Source: Persephonella atlantica (GTDB lineage Bacteria; Aquificota; Aquificia; Aquificales; Hydrogenothermaceae). Taken from it: a DNA stretch of 64,000 nucleotides. The stretch is from NCBI RefSeq assembly GCF_016617615.1, contig NZ_JAACYA010000002.1:248001-312000 (forward strand), in the 5' to 3' direction. Below the pieces are notes generated by a model. The model searched no databases. It was not told the origin of the DNA and worked only from the letters and a program-made list of their open reading frames with translations. This document shows positions 45,893 to 56,483 of this stretch, piece after piece. Made by a program: the position numbers and the translations under genes. The stretch's first letter is position 1; each line of letters opens with the position of its first letter.

Positions 45893-46837
45893 TTAAACTA
45901 TCGAAAGCATCAGATCAAGAGGCTTTCTGGCTTTCTGGATAATATCGTCAGGAAGTACAATCTCGTTTGTTTCGTTTTCTAAAACATCTGCTATCTTGTC
46001 TAATGTGTTCTTTTTCATGTCACAGCAGTGAACAGTTCCGCAGTAGTCTGCATTTACAGGAAATATATAATTTTTCTCTGGATTAATTTTTTCCAGCCAG
46101 TGTTTCAGACCAACCTCTGTTCCTATAATTACGTTCTTTGACTCACAGGTTGTTGCATACTCAATAATCTGTGATGTACTTCCAACAAAGTCAGCTATTT
46201 TCACCGTTTCTGTATTACACTCAGGATGGACAGCTATCTTTGCATCAGGATACTTTTCTTTTAGAGCAAGAAGCTGGTCAGGTGTAAGGTTAAAATGAGG
46301 AGGACAGAAACCTTTCCACAGTATAAACTCCTTTTCTGGAACCTGTTTTGCAATGTATGAGCCTAAAAACTGGTCTGGAACAAATATTATTTTCTTCGCA
46401 TCTAATTTTTTAACAACCTTTACTGCATTTCTTGAGGTAACTATAACATCAGATACTGTTTTAACATCAGCATTGGTGTTTATGTAAGATACTACTATGG
46501 CATCTGGGTGCTGTTTTTTCAGGTTTAATACTCCTTCAACTGTTGCCATATCTGCCATTGGACAGCCGCTTTCAGGGTTTGGATGAAGAACTTTTTTGTC
46601 TGGATTTAGTATCTTTGCCGTTTCAGCCATAAACTTTACGCCAGCAAAAACGATAATGTCTGCATCTGTTTCCTGTGCTCTCCTTGCAAGTTCCAGTGAA
46701 TCTCCAACAACATCTGCTATGTCCTGTATCTCTCCCCTCTGATAGTAATGGGCAAGTATAATGGCATTTTTCTTTTTTCTAAGGCTGTTTATCTTTTCAA
46801 TAAGCTGTTGCTGTCTTTCATCAATGACTGCTGTCAA
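45893..46837 (-). CDS. nadA: Quinolinate synthase
   Basis: 314 residues; condenses iminoaspartate and dihydroxyacetone phosphate to quinolinate, using a [4Fe-4S] cluster. Seen: ILAHYYQRGEIQDIAD, GVKFMAETAKIL, the Cys in ESGCPMADM and C-terminal CGTVHCCDMKK. It feeds nadC (9176-10009). Single gene, downstream of the ruvB end. Confidence 0.95.
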   Translation of the reverse strand: MTAVIDERQQQLIEKINSLRKKKNAIILAHYYQRGEIQDIADVVGDSLELARRAQETDADIIVFAGVKFMAETAKILNPDKKVLHPNPESGCPMADMATVEGVLNLKKQHPDAIVVSYINTNADVKTVSDVIVTSRNAVKVVKKLDAKKIIFVPDQFLGSYIAKQVPEKEFILWKGFCPPHFNLTPDQLLALKEKYPDAKIAVHPECNTETVKIADFVGSTSQIIEYATTCESKNVIIGTEVGLKHWLEKINPEKNYIFPVNADYCGTVHCCDMKKNTLDKIADVLENETNEIVLPDDIIQKARKPLDLMLSIV

Positions 46838-46898
46838 TCTTACCTCCTTGAAATAAAACAGTGTTTGATTTTGTTATTAAAATATATATAATCAGTCT

Positions 46899-47885
46899 CT
46901 ATTTTTCAAATTTTTTTATGGCTTTTTCTGTTGGGATTCTACCTTTGTGTGTTTTCTGGATGTAGCCTTTTCTGAGCAGGTAAGGCTCTATAAGCTCTTC
47001 CACTGTGTTTCTGCTTTCTGAAAGGGCTGAAGAAATGGTAGACAGACCAACAGGTCTGCAACCAAATCTGTTAACCAAAACATCCAGATAACTCCTGTCT
47101 TTTTCGTCCAGCCCGTCCTCATCAATGCCTAAAAATGTAAGAGCATTTACAGCTGTATCTCTGTCCACTATCCCATTGCTGTGTATAACAGCATAATCAT
47201 GAACTCTCTTTAAAAGTCTGTTTGCATTCCTCGGCGTTCCCCTTGACCTTTTTGCAATCTCGTAAGCAGCATCATCAGATATTTCAATACCCATTATAAC
47301 GGCAGACCTTTTTATTATCTGCTTCAGGGAATCTTCATCGTAGTAATCCATATTCAGTACAATACCAAAACGCGAAAGCAAAGGTGATGTCAGCATACCT
47401 GCCCTTGTTGTGGCTCCTATCAGCGTAAACTTTGGCAGGCTTATACTGACAGTTCTTGATGAGCTTCCCTTCCCAATTATTATGTCTAACCTGAACTCTT
47501 CTATAGCCGGGTATAGCGCCTCCTCAATAGAAGAATTGAGCCTGTGGATTTCATCTATAAATAGAATATCTCCCTCTTCAAGTGAAGAGAGTATTCCGGC
47601 AAGATCTCCCTTTTTCTCTAAAACAGGTCCTGAGGTAAAGATAATATTCTTTCCCAGCTCATTAGCAATAATCTGGGCAAGGGTTGTCTTTCCCAGACCA
47701 GGAGGTCCACTTATCAGAACGTGGTCAAGCAACTCTCCTTTTCTTTTACTTGCTTCAATAAACAGTTTTATCTGTTGTTTTACCTTATCCTGTCCTATGT
47801 AATCCTTTAAAAACCGTGGTCTTAAGCTGGCATCAACAAAGATTTCTTTATCCACTGGTAACCTGCTTGATAAGAAACTGCTCAA
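46899..47885 (-). CDS. ruvB: Holliday junction branch-migration helicase RuvB
   Basis: 328 residues. Walker A ISGPPGLGKTTLAQI, Walker B ILFIDEIHRLNSSIEE, sensor TLIGATTRAGMLTSPLLSRFG and the C-terminal winged helix (LIEPYLLRKGYIQKTHKGR). It overlaps holA by 38 bases. Confidence 0.96.
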   Translation of the reverse strand: MSSFLSSRLPVDKEIFVDASLRPRFLKDYIGQDKVKQQIKLFIEASKRKGELLDHVLISGPPGLGKTTLAQIIANELGKNIIFTSGPVLEKKGDLAGILSSLEEGDILFIDEIHRLNSSIEEALYPAIEEFRLDIIIGKGSSSRTVSISLPKFTLIGATTRAGMLTSPLLSRFGIVLNMDYYDEDSLKQIIKRSAVIMGIEISDDAAYEIAKRSRGTPRNANRLLKRVHDYAVIHSNGIVDRDTAVNALTFLGIDEDGLDEKDRSYLDVLVNRFGCRPVGLSTISSALSESRNTVEELIEPYLLRKGYIQKTHKGRIPTEKAIKKFEK

Positions 47886-48843
47886 AGCTTTCTTTTATGT
47901 CTAAAAAATCTATCTTCTGCATTTTTTCCACATTATAAAGCTTTTTAATCATATCTATCAGCTCTTCCTGTTTAACATATGAGGAATGCTTTTTTATCGT
48001 CCCTTTCATTGCAGGATGATTAACCCCTATCTGGCTGAAAGCAGCCTCTTCTGTTTTTCCCTTTTGCATCATCGTTTTAAATAGGAGCAGTTTATTTATG
48101 TGATTAAGCAGAAGAGACTGTATCTCAAATGGATGATGGGTTGTATCTGTAAGCTCTCTGTAAATCTTTACTACGTCCGGACTTTTCTGGAAAAATTTAT
48201 CCAAGAAAACGAAAACACTCTGCAGCACTTTTGGAGTGATAACCTGAGTTACATCTTTTAGTGTTATCTCTTCCCTTTCTCCCACATACAGAAGGAGTTT
48301 TTCTACTTCCTGTTTTGCTGTCCACAGGTCATTACCCAGCATGGACACAAGATATCTTAATGTTTCATCATCAATCTTTTTTCCAGCACTTTCTATTTTT
48401 TTCTTTACAGATATTAAGAATGCCTTCGGCGTTAATCTGTTTGATACTACAATATCAGCAATACTTTTAATGGTTTTGTATGGTTCTTTTGACGGTAGTT
48501 TTTCTTTCCTGCTGATAAAGAAAACCCTGTCTGGCAGTTTTATATTTTTTAAAAAACTACTAAAATCTGTTAACTCTTCTTTTGACAGTTTGCCTACAAA
48601 ATGCTCAAACTCTATCAAAACTGCAACATTACCTTCAGAAAACAGAGAAGAGCTAAAGAAAACTTCCCTCAGCTGGCTGTATGTTGTTTCATCTCCCCAG
48701 AAAATGTGGACCTCAGAGATTTTTTTCAATCTGTCAATTAGCTGTTTCTTCAGGAGTTCCTCACTGCCGTAAATAAACACAACAGGCTTTAGCTGGTATA
48801 AATCAAAACTTTTTATAAGCTGGACGATGCTTTTTTCTGCCAT
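47848..48843 (-). CDS. holA: DNA polymerase III delta subunit
   Basis: 331 residues. HolA fold with VVFIYGSEELLKKQLIDRLK near the N-terminus, and a helical clamp-loader collar at the C-terminus (FEIQSLLLNHINKLLLFKTM). Sequence is divergent, but the position after lptE as in many Gram-negative genomes supports it. Confidence 0.85.
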   Translation of the reverse strand: MAEKSIVQLIKSFDLYQLKPVVFIYGSEELLKKQLIDRLKKISEVHIFWGDETTYSQLREVFFSSSLFSEGNVAVLIEFEHFVGKLSKEELTDFSSFLKNIKLPDRVFFISRKEKLPSKEPYKTIKSIADIVVSNRLTPKAFLISVKKKIESAGKKIDDETLRYLVSMLGNDLWTAKQEVEKLLLYVGEREEITLKDVTQVITPKVLQSVFVFLDKFFQKSPDVVKIYRELTDTTHHPFEIQSLLLNHINKLLLFKTMMQKGKTEEAAFSQIGVNHPAMKGTIKKHSSYVKQEELIDMIKKLYNVEKMQKIDFLDIKESFEQFLIKQVTSG

Positions 48844-49325
48844 TATTTACCTGTTAATATAGAAAAAATCCTTACACTTACAACTCTTCCTATTTCCTCA
48901 ATGGCATACCTTCTCTCAACGTCTCCTGTAAGACCTACTCCTGTATACTGCGCCATCTCTTTTATGTTTTTTTTAAGTACAGTTTCGTTTTTTCTGTTTT
49001 CTAAAAGAAAGTCAAGGTCTATGGAGACCTTGTATATACTTGCCCTCTGGGCTGGCGAGTATCCGATAGGAGAAATACGTAAAGATTTTATATTAACAAC
49101 GATAAATCTTGTCGTTCTTCCAGAACATTCAAGTCTTCCACCTGCAGATATGACAGCATCAGAAACTGCTCTGGTAATAACGTCAAGGGCTGTCGCTTCT
49201 GCTCTTGGAAAATGTATCCTTTTTATGCAGTAGTATTCCTTCTTTACCTTCCCATAATCAATGGATTTGTAACTGCAGGAAGCCAAAAAAATTCCTAAAA
49301 AGAGAATAACAACCCTCATTATCAT
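48843..49325 (-). CDS. lptE: LptE-like LPS-assembly lipoprotein
   Basis: 160 residues. Lipoprotein signal with lipobox LASC. Beta-rich C-terminal region fits LptE, the lipoprotein plug of LptD. Sequence similarity is low, so the call rests on the gene order coaD-lptE-holA. It overlaps coaD by ATGA and holA by one base. It indicates an outer membrane. Confidence 0.7.
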   Translation of the reverse strand: MIMRVVILFLGIFLASCSYKSIDYGKVKKEYYCIKRIHFPRAEATALDVITRAVSDAVISAGGRLECSGRTTRFIVVNIKSLRISPIGYSPAQRASIYKVSIDLDFLLENRKNETVLKKNIKEMAQYTGVGLTGDVERRYAIEEIGRVVSVRIFSILTGK

Positions 49326-49807
49326 AAAAATCTCTCCTCTAACTTCTTTTCCACATACGGATGAACCATTTTTGATAGGTCTCCGTGATGTGATGCCACA
49401 TCCTTTACAATGGAAGAACTTATATGTATAAGCTCCTGTGAAGGCATAAGAAACAATGTCTCAACTTTATCTAAATTATAGTTTGTCATAGCTATCTGAA
49501 GCTCATACTCAAAATCTGTAAACAGCCTCACTCCTCTGACGATTATCTTTGTGTTGTACTTTTTCATAAAGTTAACTAAAAGACCATCAAAGGGTTCAAT
49601 AATAACCCTTCCTTCTCCTAAATCTTTCACAGATTCTCTGAACATATCAACCCTTTCCTCAACAGAAAAGAGAGGTCTTTTACGGGGATTTTTTGCTATT
49701 GCAACCACAACATACTCAAATATGTTGAGAGCTCTCCTTACAATATCAATGTGTCCGTAATGAACAGGGTCAAAAGTCCCCGGATACACACATATTTTTG
49801 TTATCAT
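49322..49807 (-). CDS. coaD: Pantetheine-phosphate adenylyltransferase
   Basis: 161 residues; fourth step of CoA synthesis. YPGTFDPVHYGHIDIVRRA is the nucleotidyltransferase motif, with VRGVRLFTDFEYELQIA and ISSSIVKDVASHHGD. It overlaps rsmD by ATGA. Confidence 0.96.
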   Translation of the reverse strand: MITKICVYPGTFDPVHYGHIDIVRRALNIFEYVVVAIAKNPRKRPLFSVEERVDMFRESVKDLGEGRVIIEPFDGLLVNFMKKYNTKIIVRGVRLFTDFEYELQIAMTNYNLDKVETLFLMPSQELIHISSSIVKDVASHHGDLSKMVHPYVEKKLEERFL

Positions 49808-50259
49808 TCTTTTCTCCAGAAAGAGAGAGTAGTGTCTCCGTATCTTCTCTCATCATCAGCATTAAATGTTCTGTCTGCTCTGTGCTCAAGCACAAATACA
49901 CCTCCATCTGACAGCTTTTCCAAAGCCAGCTTTATTAATTTATCATAATGTTTATAGTTGTACGGAGGATCCGCAAAAATAACATCTACCTTGTCATGAA
50001 AACTTTTCAAAAATTTAACAGCATCAGTGCTAACAACCTTAAAGTCTTCTGAAAATTTTGAGGCTCTTTCATTTATTTTCTGCGCCCTTTTTCTATCTTT
50101 TTCCACAAAATAGACAAATTTAGCACCCTTTTTTAATGCTGTTATTCCAACTTCTCCTGTTCCTGCAAAAAGATCCACAAAAGTCAGCCCTGAAATATCA
50201 AACAGAATGTTGAACAGTGCCTGTCTCACTTTGCCTGATGTCGGTCTGAGAGTATCCAT
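49804..50259 (-). CDS. rsmD: 16S rRNA (guanine966-N2)-methyltransferase RsmD
   Basis: 151 residues. Rossmann methyltransferase with RPTSGKVRQALFNIL, VDLFAGTGEVGITALKKGA and the catalytic DPPY. The usual first 20 or so residues (G-G-x-x-x-G-R region) are missing; no start upstream fits. The start lacks a clear ribosome binding site, and the transcript may be leaderless. Next to coaD, as is usual. Confidence 0.88.
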   Translation of the reverse strand: MDTLRPTSGKVRQALFNILFDISGLTFVDLFAGTGEVGITALKKGAKFVYFVEKDRKRAQKINERASKFSEDFKVVSTDAVKFLKSFHDKVDVIFADPPYNYKHYDKLIKLALEKLSDGGVFVLEHRADRTFNADDERRYGDTTLSFWRKE

Positions 50260-50308
50260 ACTTTTAATAATATCAGATTTGTTATAATATGGAAAAATTG
50301 CAAAGGAA

Positions 50309-50875
50309 ATGAGGATGAAAGCATTACTTACAGTTTTTTTTCTTTTTGTAGGGGTCTCTTTCAGTAAAGAACTTCCAAAATTTTTTGAAAGTGATTACTA
50401 CAACAGCTTGAAAAACGATTATGCAAAAGAGAGATACAAAGCTGTAATGATTGATGACGGTATTCCAGAGCCTGATATTCAGAAGGGTATTGTTGACCTT
50501 GCTATCGGACTGCTGGGAATAAGATACAGATTTGGTGGAGAAAGCATATGGGGAATGGACTGTTCAGCATTTGTTCAGAAAGTATATGCAATGGCAGGCA
50601 TATCACTACCAAGAACAGCAAGATATCAGGCAAGGTATGGAATGCTTGTAAGCAGAGAAAATCTTAAACCGGGAGACCTTCTATTTTTCAGAACTTATGC
50701 AAGATTTCCCTCTCATGTTGGAATATACATAGGAGAAGGAAAGATGATACATGCTTCGTCTGCAGGGAAAAGAATAATAATCAGCAGTATAGACAAGGAC
50801 TTTTATTTAAGAAATTTTCTATTTGCAAAAAGACTGTTTTTATATAATCCTGAGGAGATAGTAAATGAAAAGTAG
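50309..50875 (+). CDS. Secreted NlpC/P60 peptidoglycan hydrolase
   Basis: 188 residues. Signal peptide (about 1-19), linker, then an NlpC/P60 domain with the catalytic Cys in [10 protein letters not shown], His in [10 protein letters not shown] and the second His in MIHASS. It cuts peptide cross-links of the cell wall. It overlaps hslV by 11 bases. Confidence 0.9.
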   Translation: MRMKALLTVFFLFVGVSFSKELPKFFESDYYNSLKNDYAKERYKAVMIDDGIPEPDIQKGIVDLAIGLLGIRYRFGGESIWGMDCSAFVQKVYAMAGISLPRTARYQARYGMLVSRENLKPGDLLFFRTYARFPSHVGIYIGEGKMIHASSAGKRIIISSIDKDFYLRNFLFAKRLFLYNPEEIVNEK

Positions 50876-51395
50876 AAGCACAACAATTCTTGTAGTCAGA
50901 AAAAATGGAAAAACAGTTATAGGTGGGGACGGTCAGGTAACGCTGGGACACAGCATCATGAAAGCTTCAGCTAAAAAGATAAGAAAACTACACGATGGAA
51001 AAGTTGTGGTTGGATTTGCTGGCTCAGCAGCAGACGGACTCGCCCTGATGGAAAGGTTAGAAGAAAAATTAAACAAATACAGAGGCAATCTTTTGAAAGC
51101 AGCTGTTGAGCTTGCAAAAGACTGGAGAACAGATAAATTCTTAAGAAGACTGGAAGCTGTCTTGATAGCAGCAGACAGAGAGAAGATGTTTCTCATATCA
51201 GGTAATGGTGATGTTATAGAACCAGATGAACCTGTCCTTGCAACAGGTTCAGGAGGAGATTTTGCAAGGTCTGCAGCACTGGCATTGTACAGGAACACAG
51301 ATATGGAAGCGAGAGAGATAGTAGAAGAGGCTATGAAGATAGCCTCACAGATATGTATCTACACAAACGATAACTTTACCATTGAAGAGTTGTGA
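50865..51395 (+). CDS. hslV: ATP-dependent protease peptidase subunit HslV
   Basis: 176 residues. [21 protein letters not shown] is typical; the nucleophile Thr follows the first five residues MKSRS, which must be removed, as in Thermotoga-type HslV. Catalytic Lys is in the KASAKKIRK region. Its ATPase partner HslU is at 22477-23820, 27 kb away. It overlaps priA by four bases. Confidence 0.96.
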   Translation: MKSRSTTILVVRKNGKTVIGGDGQVTLGHSIMKASAKKIRKLHDGKVVVGFAGSAADGLALMERLEEKLNKYRGNLLKAAVELAKDWRTDKFLRRLEAVLIAADREKMFLISGNGDVIEPDEPVLATGSGGDFARSAALALYRNTDMEAREIVEEAMKIASQICIYTNDNFTIEEL

Positions 51396-53437
51396 AAAAG
51401 CAGTCTGAAAAAGATTTTTCATATGTTGAAGTTGCCCTTCCTGTCTCCCAGTTTATGACATTTACATACCGGGTAAAAAACTTGCCAGATCTTATAGGAA
51501 GGAGAGTTTTAGTCCCGTTTAAAACGACAAAAATGACAGGAATTATCACAGGTTTCTCCACCAATCAAAACATAAAAAATATAAGGGATGTTGAAGAAAT
51601 ACCAGATGAAGAGCCTGTTTTTCCTGAAGATTACATAAAACTTATCAAGAAAATATCTGACTACTACATAACTCCTGTAGGTATAACAGCATACTACTGT
51701 ATGCCTGAAGGCCTCAGATGGAAGTATGATAAAAAGTCTGGAAAATGGATAAAACCTTATAAAGAGGAAAAGATATACAGAGCTGTCTTTTTAAAAGAAA
51801 CCAAAAATCTATCTCCAAAAGCAAAAGAACTCCTTGAGTTTATAAGCGAAAGGGGAGAAATCACACTCTCTCAGATTAAGGAAGAAGGTTTTTCAGTATC
51901 AACAGTAAACAGTCTTATAAAAAAAGGCTTTATAAAAGAGATGCCACACATAGAACCTGAAGAAAAAATATCTTCTCCCATTTTACAACCAAGTGCAAAA
52001 GGTATAAAAAATGGTATTTTCGTTTACTGGGATTCATGTGATAAAAGATTAAAACGTTACATAGAGATTGCATCCTACAATATATCCAAAAACAGAGGGA
52101 CACTTATCATATTTCCAAACATATCCACAATTAGAGCAGTATACTCCCGTTTTAAGAAAATATTCGGAGAGAGACTGTTCTTATATCACGATGCTATGCC
52201 CGAAAAAGAAAGAATAAAAAACTGGTTTAAACTAAAAAAAACAGAAGGAAGTATCACATTAGGGACACTTTTTTCTATATTTATGCCAATAAAAAATCTG
52301 GAAACGATTATTATTGAAGAAGAGTTTTCTACATCTTACAAAAACCTGAGAAAACCACGCTTTGACGTCAGAAGGGTAGCTTTTGAACTTTACAGAATAA
52401 AAAGAGATATTTCTCTGATATATGCTGCATCAGTTCCATCTGTGGAAAGCTACTATCTTATAACAAAAGGAATAGCCCGGCCTTTAAACAGAAAAAACCC
52501 TATCAAAGACATTAAAGCCTCTGTTGAAATTAAAAATTTGCCTATAACTGACCATTATATAAAGAATCTGATAAAACAGAAAAATAAAAAAGTCCTTATC
52601 GTTACAAATAGAAAAGGATACTTTTCATATCTATACTGTCCAAGGTGTGAAGATGAGGTTAAATGTACAAGATGTGACATACCGCTGAAAGTATACACAG
52701 AAGAGAAAAATCTGTATCTACAGTGTGAGCTCTGTGGAAAAAAATTCCAATATACACAAGAATGTCCAGTATGCGAGACGCCCCTCAGAGAAACGGGATA
52801 CGGACTGGAAAAGATAAAGGAAACTATCAAAAAAGAGCTGAAAACAGAGATTTTTTCAACCGAAGAAAAAAAGGGAAGGATTCATATAACCACTACACTC
52901 ACAGGTAAAGGTTTTTTAATTGAAAAATACCACTATGTAATAAATATAAACCCAGATTTTTACCTGTTCCTTCACGACTTTCGGGGAATGGAAAATCTTT
53001 TCAGAGCCGTACTTTATCCTTATTACAAAGCAGAAGAGAGATATATAATTCTCTCAGGTCTTGAGAAAGATAGCTTTCCAATCAAAACAATTATCCGGAA
53101 AGACTTGCACAGTTTTTATCTGTCCCAGTTGAAAGAGAGAAAACAGTTAAATCTTCCCCCTTTCAGCAAGATTATACTTCTCACTTTTGAGAAAAAAAAC
53201 CTCACGCCACACCTGATAGAAACAATTTTTGATCGGTGGATAAAAGAAAGCAGTATAAAACAGATAGATTACGATGGTCCATACTATGCTTTCTACTCCT
53301 ATGTAAGAGAGAAAAAAAGAATCCAGATAACTCTAAAAAATTTTAAAGAGAAAGAAAAACTGAAAAACCTTTTCAGACTTACAGAAAAAAAAGGTATAAA
53401 ATTAATTATAGATATTGAACCTAAAAAGTTAGCTTAG
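51392..53437 (+). CDS. priA: PriA-like primosomal protein lacking helicase motifs
   Basis: 681 residues. The N-terminal DNA-binding domain is kept, and the zinc domain has eight Cys ([13 protein letters not shown] and CELCGKKF...CPVC). The helicase motifs are not: Walker A is replaced by [17 protein letters not shown]-type motif II by [12 protein letters not shown], motif III SATPS by AASVPS and the GRAGR of motif VI is absent. It likely acts as a DNA structure-recognising primosome scaffold without ATPase. Starts at a GTG overlapping hslV. Loss of motor activity is known in some other PriA lineages. Confidence 0.85.
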   Translation: MKKQSEKDFSYVEVALPVSQFMTFTYRVKNLPDLIGRRVLVPFKTTKMTGIITGFSTNQNIKNIRDVEEIPDEEPVFPEDYIKLIKKISDYYITPVGITAYYCMPEGLRWKYDKKSGKWIKPYKEEKIYRAVFLKETKNLSPKAKELLEFISERGEITLSQIKEEGFSVSTVNSLIKKGFIKEMPHIEPEEKISSPILQPSAKGIKNGIFVYWDSCDKRLKRYIEIASYNISKNRGTLIIFPNISTIRAVYSRFKKIFGERLFLYHDAMPEKERIKNWFKLKKTEGSITLGTLFSIFMPIKNLETIIIEEEFSTSYKNLRKPRFDVRRVAFELYRIKRDISLIYAASVPSVESYYLITKGIARPLNRKNPIKDIKASVEIKNLPITDHYIKNLIKQKNKKVLIVTNRKGYFSYLYCPRCEDEVKCTRCDIPLKVYTEEKNLYLQCELCGKKFQYTQECPVCETPLRETGYGLEKIKETIKKELKTEIFSTEEKKGRIHITTTLTGKGFLIEKYHYVININPDFYLFLHDFRGMENLFRAVLYPYYKAEERYIILSGLEKDSFPIKTIIRKDLHSFYLSQLKERKQLNLPPFSKIILLTFEKKNLTPHLIETIFDRWIKESSIKQIDYDGPYYAFYSYVREKKRIQITLKNFKEKEKLKNLFRLTEKKGIKLIIDIEPKKLA

Positions 53438-53446
53438 GAGAAAAAG

Positions 53447-53944
53447 ATGGAAAAACTGTTTTCTCCGTGGAGAAGCCAGTATATAGAAACATATAACAGA
53501 ATGGAAGGCTGTTTTCTATGTGAGGCGGGTAAAAATTCTGAAGAAGATGAAGACAGACTTGTTCTGTACAGAGGAGAGAAAGCATTTATAATTATGAACC
53601 TTTATCCATACAATGCAGGGCACCTCATGGTTGCACCCTATAAGCATATAGGAGACTTCCTCCAGTTAGACGATAAAACCCTGTGTGAGATATCTAAACT
53701 AACAAAACTGAGTATAAAAGTACTGAAAAAAGTCCTAAATCCAGACGGATTTAATCTTGGATACAACCTTGGAAGAGTTGCAGGTGCTGGTCTGGAGACA
53801 CATCTTCATAATCATATAGTTCCCCGCTGGAACGGAGATACAAACTTTATGCCTGTAATAGGAGAAGTAAAGGTAATATCTCAGGATTTAAAGGATATAT
53901 ATCACAAGCTAAAAAAAGCATTAGAGGAAGAAAATGTGGAATAA
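53447..53944 (+). CDS. HIT-family hydrolase (Ap4A phosphorylase-like)
   Basis: 165 residues. HLHNHIVPRW is the histidine triad, with CFLCEA at the N-terminal side and NAGHLMVAPYKH. It probably cleaves dinucleoside polyphosphates or adenylate esters. It overlaps the LapA gene by 11 bases. Confidence 0.9.
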   Translation: MEKLFSPWRSQYIETYNRMEGCFLCEAGKNSEEDEDRLVLYRGEKAFIIMNLYPYNAGHLMVAPYKHIGDFLQLDDKTLCEISKLTKLSIKVLKKVLNPDGFNLGYNLGRVAGAGLETHLHNHIVPRWNGDTNFMPVIGEVKVISQDLKDIYHKLKKALEEENVE

Positions 53945-54326
53945 AATAAAGCTCATTCTGTGGCTTATTATACTGCTTGCTGTTGCATACTTTGTATCTA
54001 TGAATACATCTCCAAAAGTCTCTGTAAACATTCTACCAACATTAAAAACTCCAGAAATACCTGTAGCCCTCATAATCATAGTGAGTATAATAATCGGAGC
54101 AGTTCTTATACTTATATTCACCATAACAGACTGGATATCTTACAAAATAGACAAAATAAAGCTAAACAGAAACATCAAAAGTTTAGAAAAAGAGGTTGAA
54201 AAACTGAAAAAACAGTTAGAGGAAAAACAGCAGACAGTAAAGAAGCTTGAAGGTGAGATAGAAATCCTGAAAAATAAAGAAAAAATCACAGCAAAAGAAG
54301 GGGAGGAAGAAAGTGGGACTGTATGA
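53934..54326 (+). CDS. LapA-domain membrane protein
   Basis: 130 residues. Two membrane helices (about 4-22 and 42-65) and a cytoplasmic coiled coil (about 75-115, SLEKEVEKLKKQLEEKQ). LapA/YciS proteins help assemble LPS at the inner membrane in E. coli; here the family is recognised but the role is not. Confidence 0.8.
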   Translation: MWNKIKLILWLIILLAVAYFVSMNTSPKVSVNILPTLKTPEIPVALIIIVSIIIGAVLILIFTITDWISYKIDKIKLNRNIKSLEKEVEKLKKQLEEKQQTVKKLEGEIEILKNKEKITAKEGEEESGTV

Positions 54327-54450
54327 CAGAGATTATATGAGGGAGAGAAAAGCAGGTTACTCACCAAAAAAACCATCAGACAACTCAAAAATCATTCTTA
54401 TCGCTGTAATTTCTTTTATACTGGGATTTATTTTAGGTAAAATTATATAA
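54313..54450 (+). CDS. Small membrane protein with DRDYMR motif
   Basis: 45 residues from a GTG (54313), six bases after [26 protein letters not shown] is followed by one membrane helix ([19 protein letters not shown]). The short YDRDY(M/Y)R opening is seen at the start of some rhomboid-type and small bacterial membrane proteins. It overlaps the LapA gene by 14 bases and has good codon phase. Function unknown. Confidence 0.75.
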   Translation: MGLYDRDYMRERKAGYSPKKPSDNSKIILIAVISFILGFILGKII

Positions 54451-54469
54451 AACGCAAAGGAGGGAAAAA

Positions 54470-55270
54470 TTGGGTATAGGCAAAAAGGTGAGATTAGAGA
54501 GAATAATGAACAGAGACACAGGAAAAACTGTTATTGTTCCGATGGATCACGGAGTAAGCTCGGGACCAATGAAAGGTATTATTAATATAAAAGAAACTGT
54601 TGAAAAGATAGCAGAAGGGGGAGCAAATGCAATAATACTTCACAAGGGCATCGTTGAGCAGGGACACAGAGGAAAAGGAAAAGATGTAGGACTTATCATA
54701 CATATGTCTGCTTCAACAGACCTTTCTCTCAGGAAAAACGATAAAGTTCTGGTATGCACAGTGGAAGAGGCAATAAAACTTGGTGCAGATGGAGTATCAA
54801 TACATGTTAACATAGGTGCAGAAGACGAAAAACAGATGCTGAAAGATTTCGGAGCTGTATCAAAAGCATGTTTAGACTGGCAGATGCCACTTGTAGCTAT
54901 GCTCTACTATAGAGGACCTGAGGTAAAAAATCCCTTTGACCCAGATGCAATAGCACACATAGCAAGAATAGGAGCTGAACTTGGAGCTGACATTGTTAAG
55001 GTACCATACACAGGAAATCCTGAAACATTCAGAAAAGTGGTAGAAGGATGTCCTGTTCCGGTAGTAATAGCAGGGGGTCCAAAGGTAAGTTCAGACAGGG
55101 AACTCCTTCAGATGATTTATGATGCTGTTGTTGTTGCAGGATGTGCAGGACTTTCTGTAGGAAGGAACATATTCCAGCATGATGATGTTGCTAAAATAAC
55201 CTACGTTCTATCAAAAATAGTCCACGAAAATATAACTGTTGACGAAGCTATGGAGATTTTAAACAGCTGA
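54470..55270 (+). CDS. DhnA-type class I aldolase (FBP aldolase / ADH synthase family)
   Basis: 266 residues starting at a TTG after [23 protein letters not shown] and the Schiff-base Lys in [15 protein letters not shown] mark the archaeal-type class I aldolase family. It either makes fructose 1,6-bisphosphate or the aromatic-pathway precursor ADH. Members in Aquificota are usually taken as fructose-bisphosphate aldolase. Downstream in the same run is the NDH-2 gene. Confidence 0.85.
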   Translation: MGIGKKVRLERIMNRDTGKTVIVPMDHGVSSGPMKGIINIKETVEKIAEGGANAIILHKGIVEQGHRGKGKDVGLIIHMSASTDLSLRKNDKVLVCTVEEAIKLGADGVSIHVNIGAEDEKQMLKDFGAVSKACLDWQMPLVAMLYYRGPEVKNPFDPDAIAHIARIGAELGADIVKVPYTGNPETFRKVVEGCPVPVVIAGGPKVSSDRELLQMIYDAVVVAGCAGLSVGRNIFQHDDVAKITYVLSKIVHENITVDEAMEILNS

Positions 55271-55271
55271 T

Positions 55272-56483
55272 ATGAAGAAAATTGTCGTTATTGGTGGAGG
55301 GTATGCGGGGGTATCGTTTATCAGGTACTTTTCAAAACTTGATATTGATGCGGAAGTCTACCTGATCGATCAGAACCCATACCAGTATCTCCAACCTGAG
55401 GTTTACAGCTTCATTGCCAATGAATCCATAATCTCCGACATTATCATAGACCTGTCAACACTGTGCAGAGGATTAGGTAAAAATGTTTACTTTTTTAAAG
55501 AAAAGGTTGAGTATATTGATCCTGAGAGAAATGAGATTTATGGAGATAGATTCAGACTTAAATACGACTATCTGGTTGTGTCAGCAGGAAGCAGAACATT
55601 CTTCCCACCAATTGAAGGACTTAGGGAGCACGCATCAGGTGTAAAAACATTAGAGAGAAGTCTTGAGTTTAAACAGAAGTTTGAAAGGAAGATACTCCAG
55701 AAGATAAAAGAAGAAGAAAAATGTTACATAGTGAAGGAAAGCCAGTTTAATATTATAGTTGGAGGAGCAGGTCTTGCAGGAGTAGAAATTGCAGCTGAGA
55801 TGGCATACTATGCACGGGAGTTTTTTAAAAAAATAGGTTTCTTATGCGAAGGGTTGAACATAACCCTTATAGAAGCAGCAGACAGAATACTTCCCGGCAT
55901 GGATGAGTTTGTATACGAAACGGCGTATAACAGGCTAAAATCCCTTGGCGTAAACATATTAACAGGGAAAAAAATCATAAAAGTTGATTGTGAAAATGTT
56001 TATCTTGAAGATGGAGATTACATAAAACAGGACTTCTTTATATGGACAGGTGGAATTGTAGCAAGCTCGCTGATTGGAAGAATGAAAATAAAGACCAACA
56101 GAAGAAAACAGGCAGTTGTTGATCAGTTTTTCAGACCTGAGGGGATAGACAACATATTTATTATCGGCGATTGTGCGGAGATAAAAAATTATGAAACAGG
56201 GGAGATATTCCCTCCAATGGCACAGATAGCCATACAGACAGGAGAGATTACAGCAAGGTATATAAGAGATTTAATAAAAGGAAAAAAGCCACAGGTAGAA
56301 AGCCCCATATTCAGAGGAATGGTTTCAGCTCTTGGAGGAAAGTACGGGGTTGGAATGATAAAAAATGGCATAAAATTCAGAGGATTCCCTGCATATCTGT
56401 TTAAAGAGCTTGTCTTTCTCCATTACAAACTTCCCCTCAGGCATATATCAAAAAAAGGATACAGGAGACTTTTGGAACATTGA
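55272..56483 (+). CDS. Type II NADH dehydrogenase / SQR-like flavoprotein
   Basis: 403 residues. Two dinucleotide-binding folds ([14 protein letters not shown] and [16 protein letters not shown]) and FIIGDCAEI near the end. NDH-2 passes electrons from NADH to quinone. The family also includes sulfide:quinone reductases; the SQR redox cysteines are not in the usual places, so NDH-2 is favoured. C-terminal basic helices fit membrane binding. Confidence 0.85.
   Translation: MKKIVVIGGGYAGVSFIRYFSKLDIDAEVYLIDQNPYQYLQPEVYSFIANESIISDIIIDLSTLCRGLGKNVYFFKEKVEYIDPERNEIYGDRFRLKYDYLVVSAGSRTFFPPIEGLREHASGVKTLERSLEFKQKFERKILQKIKEEEKCYIVKESQFNIIVGGAGLAGVEIAAEMAYYAREFFKKIGFLCEGLNITLIEAADRILPGMDEFVYETAYNRLKSLGVNILTGKKIIKVDCENVYLEDGDYIKQDFFIWTGGIVASSLIGRMKIKTNRRKQAVVDQFFRPEGIDNIFIIGDCAEIKNYETGEIFPPMAQIAIQTGEITARYIRDLIKGKKPQVESPIFRGMVSALGGKYGVGMIKNGIKFRGFPAYLFKELVFLHYKLPLRHISKKGYRRLLEH

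Noticed and set aside
55272..56483. Sulfide:quinone oxidoreductase instead of NDH-2
   Set aside because: The redox cysteines expected for SQR were not seen at the usual positions; NDH-2 fits the motifs better.
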